Shown piece by piece: positions 7,310-8,128 of a stretch of 8,128 nucleotides of DNA (position 1 is its first letter; each line of letters begins with the position of its first letter). The position numbers and the translations under genes were made by a program. The DNA is taken from positions 1 to 8,128 of the forward strand of contig JAITQR010000287.1 of assembly GCA_031288815.1 (NCBI GenBank), written 5' to 3'. This DNA is from Treponema sp. (GTDB lineage Bacteria; Spirochaetota; Spirochaetia; Treponematales; Breznakiellaceae). A model generated the notes under the pieces. It worked only from the letters and a program-made list of their open reading frames with translations, had not been told where the DNA came from and made no database searches.

Positions 7310-7885
7310 TTACTGTGCCAGAACGCCGTACGCGGGAGCGCCAAGAGCCACATCGCCCAGTTTTTTTACCTCAAAGCCGTTTGTTTTGAATTCCCCGTAA
7401 TCAAAGGCATCGAGCTCGTCTATGGCGAGTTTGTGAAACTCGTAGAAATTTTTCCAGTCTTCGTAACCGTCGCCAAGCTTGTGTTCCAGAAAGGCGTCGG
7501 CAATATCCATCCCCATCTGGGGGGCAACGTAAAAAGCACCCATGGCAAGGATGTTGACGCCATTTCCCGTAATGGCCCTGAGGGCCGCGGGTACGCTTTC
7601 AACCACGCCACAATGAACCCGGGGACATTTGCTCGCCGCAATGTGTATCCCCATGCCGGTGCCGCAGAAAAGCAGGGCCCGCTCAAATTCACCCTCGGCG
7701 ATCTTTGCCCCAACCTTGAGCCCGATGCGGTGGAACATCTCCGGCCTCTCTTCATGCGCGGACCGTACCCCGATGTCGGTTACGTTCCAGCCCTTAGCCT
7801 TGAGGTGGCTAACCACCGCTTCCTTGAGGGGGAACCCCGCAAAATCCGCGCCCACCAGAACACATTTGTCCTTTACCGTCTTCAT
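7310..7885 (-). CDS. RpiB/LacA/LacB-family sugar-phosphate isomerase homologue, atypical active site
   Basis: This 191-residue cytoplasmic protein belongs to the family that interconverts aldose and ketose phosphates. The Rossmann-like start CVLVGADFAGFPLK (8-21) and the catalytic loop LLFCGTGMGIHIAASK (71-86), with Cys74 as expected base, are clear, as is the later NILAMGAF strand (111-118). Compared with E. coli RpiB as I recall it, the His of the DH-x-G motif is Phe14, the ring-opening His99 aligns with Gly107, and the phosphate-binding arginines near the end are not evident (YEDWKNFYEFHK at 141-152). It also has about 40 extra C-terminal residues relative to the usual 145-150. The substrate is therefore unlikely to be ribose 5-phosphate; a hexose or tetrulose phosphate is possible. 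The ATG at 7885 follows GGAGG by five bases; an in-frame ATG at 7921 lacks a binding site. It is first in the - strand operon. Confidence 0.88.
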   Translation of the reverse strand: MKTVKDKCVLVGADFAGFPLKEAVVSHLKAKGWNVTDIGVRSAHEERPEMFHRIGLKVGAKIAEGEFERALLFCGTGMGIHIAASKCPRVHCGVVESVPAALRAITGNGVNILAMGAFYVAPQMGMDIADAFLEHKLGDGYEDWKNFYEFHKLAIDELDAFDYGEFKTNGFEVKKLGDVALGAPAYGVLAQ

Positions 7886-7895
7886 GTTTGCCTCC

Positions 7896-7918
7896 GTTAA
7901 GGGTCTCAGCCCCATAAC
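7896..7918 (-). promoter_or_regulatory. Interrupted inverted repeat in the leader of the isomerase-phosphatase-mannosidase operon
   Basis: GTTAAGGG (7896-7903) and CCCATAAC (7911-7918) form an inverted repeat with seven of eight pairs around a seven-base centre. It lies about 10-30 bases downstream of the predicted start of transcription and ends one base before the GGAGG of the isomerase homologue gene (7891-7895). It could be an operator for a repressor or, in RNA, a hairpin beside the ribosome binding site. No T-run follows, so it is not a terminator. Confidence 0.4.
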
Positions 7919-7933
7919 CATATAGCTTTCGAT

Positions 7934-7961
7934 TTTATCGCATACCTGGTAAGCCCTTCAA
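7934..7961 (-). promoter_or_regulatory. Promoter candidate for the - strand sugar operon
   Basis: Read on the - strand, TTGAAG (7961-7956) is a -35 candidate and GATAAA (7939-7934) a -10 candidate with a 16-base spacer. A TGC directly before the -10 box gives an extended -10. The -35 box overlaps the stop codon of the CorC-domain gene. Transcription would start near 7926, leaving a leader of about 40 bases that contains the inverted repeat at 7896-7918. The operon could also be read through from the upstream gene. Confidence 0.4.
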
Positions 7962-8128
7962 GAGGGAGTTACCATAAGCTCCATAATTCGATTGTGGTAT
8001 GTTTTCACCACGGTGATTGAAAAATTATTAAATGTAAAACAATACCCTTCTTGTGGAATTTCCCCCAGGTATTCAGTAGCCCAGCCGCCGGCAGTAGAGG
8101 CATTAGAGGGAATATCTTTTTCCTCAAG
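7958..8128 (-). CDS. C-terminal end of a CNNM/CorC-type protein (CorC_HlyC domain, partial)
   Basis: The - strand is open from the window edge for 56 codons to a TGA at 7960-7958. The segment GGWATEYLGEIPQEGYCFTF followed by NNFSITVVKTYHNRIMELMV has the pattern of the CorC_HlyC (transporter-associated) domain: G-G at the start, L-G-x-I-P-x-E-G, an F-x-F-x-x-x-x-I-x-V strand and a final R-I-x-x-(L/V)-x-V strand. This domain ends proteins with an integral DUF21 membrane domain plus two CBS domains (hemolysin-C-like/CNNM family, linked to magnesium or cobalt transport), or soluble CBS proteins such as CorC. Which type this is cannot be told because the N-terminus lies outside the window. It is 72 bases upstream of the isomerase homologue gene on the same strand and is probably unrelated to sugar use. 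Confidence 0.8.
   Translation of the reverse strand, partial: LEEKDIPSNASTAGGWATEYLGEIPQEGYCFTFNNFSITVVKTYHNRIMELMVTPS

Noticed and set aside
7886..7921. Upstream ATG at 7921 as start of the isomerase homologue (12 extra residues)
   Set aside because: It has no Shine-Dalgarno sequence, and the extra residues are not family-like; the ATG at 7885 has GGAGG at ideal spacing and begins directly before the first beta strand.
8005..8016. Inverted repeat TCACC-AC-GGTGA considered as an operator for the - strand operon
   Set aside because: It lies inside the coding end of the CorC_HlyC-domain gene, where it encodes ordinary residues (I-T-V-V), so chance codon pairing is the simpler explanation.

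Overview
The window looks like a carbohydrate-use locus from a spirochaete, most likely a Treponema of the termite-gut/free-living type. I infer this from the style of the solute-binding protein (short signal peptide ending AFA-GGRR, C-terminal DUF3502-like region), from the LplB/LplC-type permeases, and from the moderate, patchy GC content. No rRNA or other marker gene is present, so the genus is an inference. I see no insertion sequences, tRNAs, CRISPR arrays or phage genes.

Left half, + strand: a 17-codon tail of an upstream gene (1-54) is followed by a 111-base regulatory gap. The gap holds a good sigma-70-type promoter and a stem-loop with a T-run. Next come a secreted sugar-binding protein (166-1605), a GC-rich intercistronic stem-loop, and two inner-membrane permeases (1684-2595 and 2607-3503). 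This is a CUT1-type ABC importer without its own ATPase, which is usual when one shared MsmK/MalK-type ATPase serves several importers.

Right half, - strand: a compact three-gene operon reads toward the importer. In transcription order it encodes an RpiB/LacA/LacB-family sugar-phosphate isomerase homologue (7885-7310), a Cof-type HAD phosphatase with a GTG start (7264-6467), and a 963-residue cytoplasmic GH38 alpha-mannosidase (6424-3533). A promoter and an inverted repeat sit in the 72-base gap upstream. The right edge holds the last 56 codons of a CNNM/CorC-type protein (CorC_HlyC domain, 8128-7958), also on the - strand.

How it may work together (inference): the importer brings in an alpha-mannose-containing oligosaccharide, the GH38 enzyme releases mannose inside the cell, and the isomerase and HAD phosphatase handle a phosphorylated sugar derived from it. 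The two operons converge with only 29 bases between their stop codons and no convincing terminator. The most unusual protein is the isomerase homologue: it keeps the catalytic Cys loop but seems to lack several histidines and arginines that define ribose-5-phosphate isomerase B, so its substrate is probably not ribose 5-phosphate.
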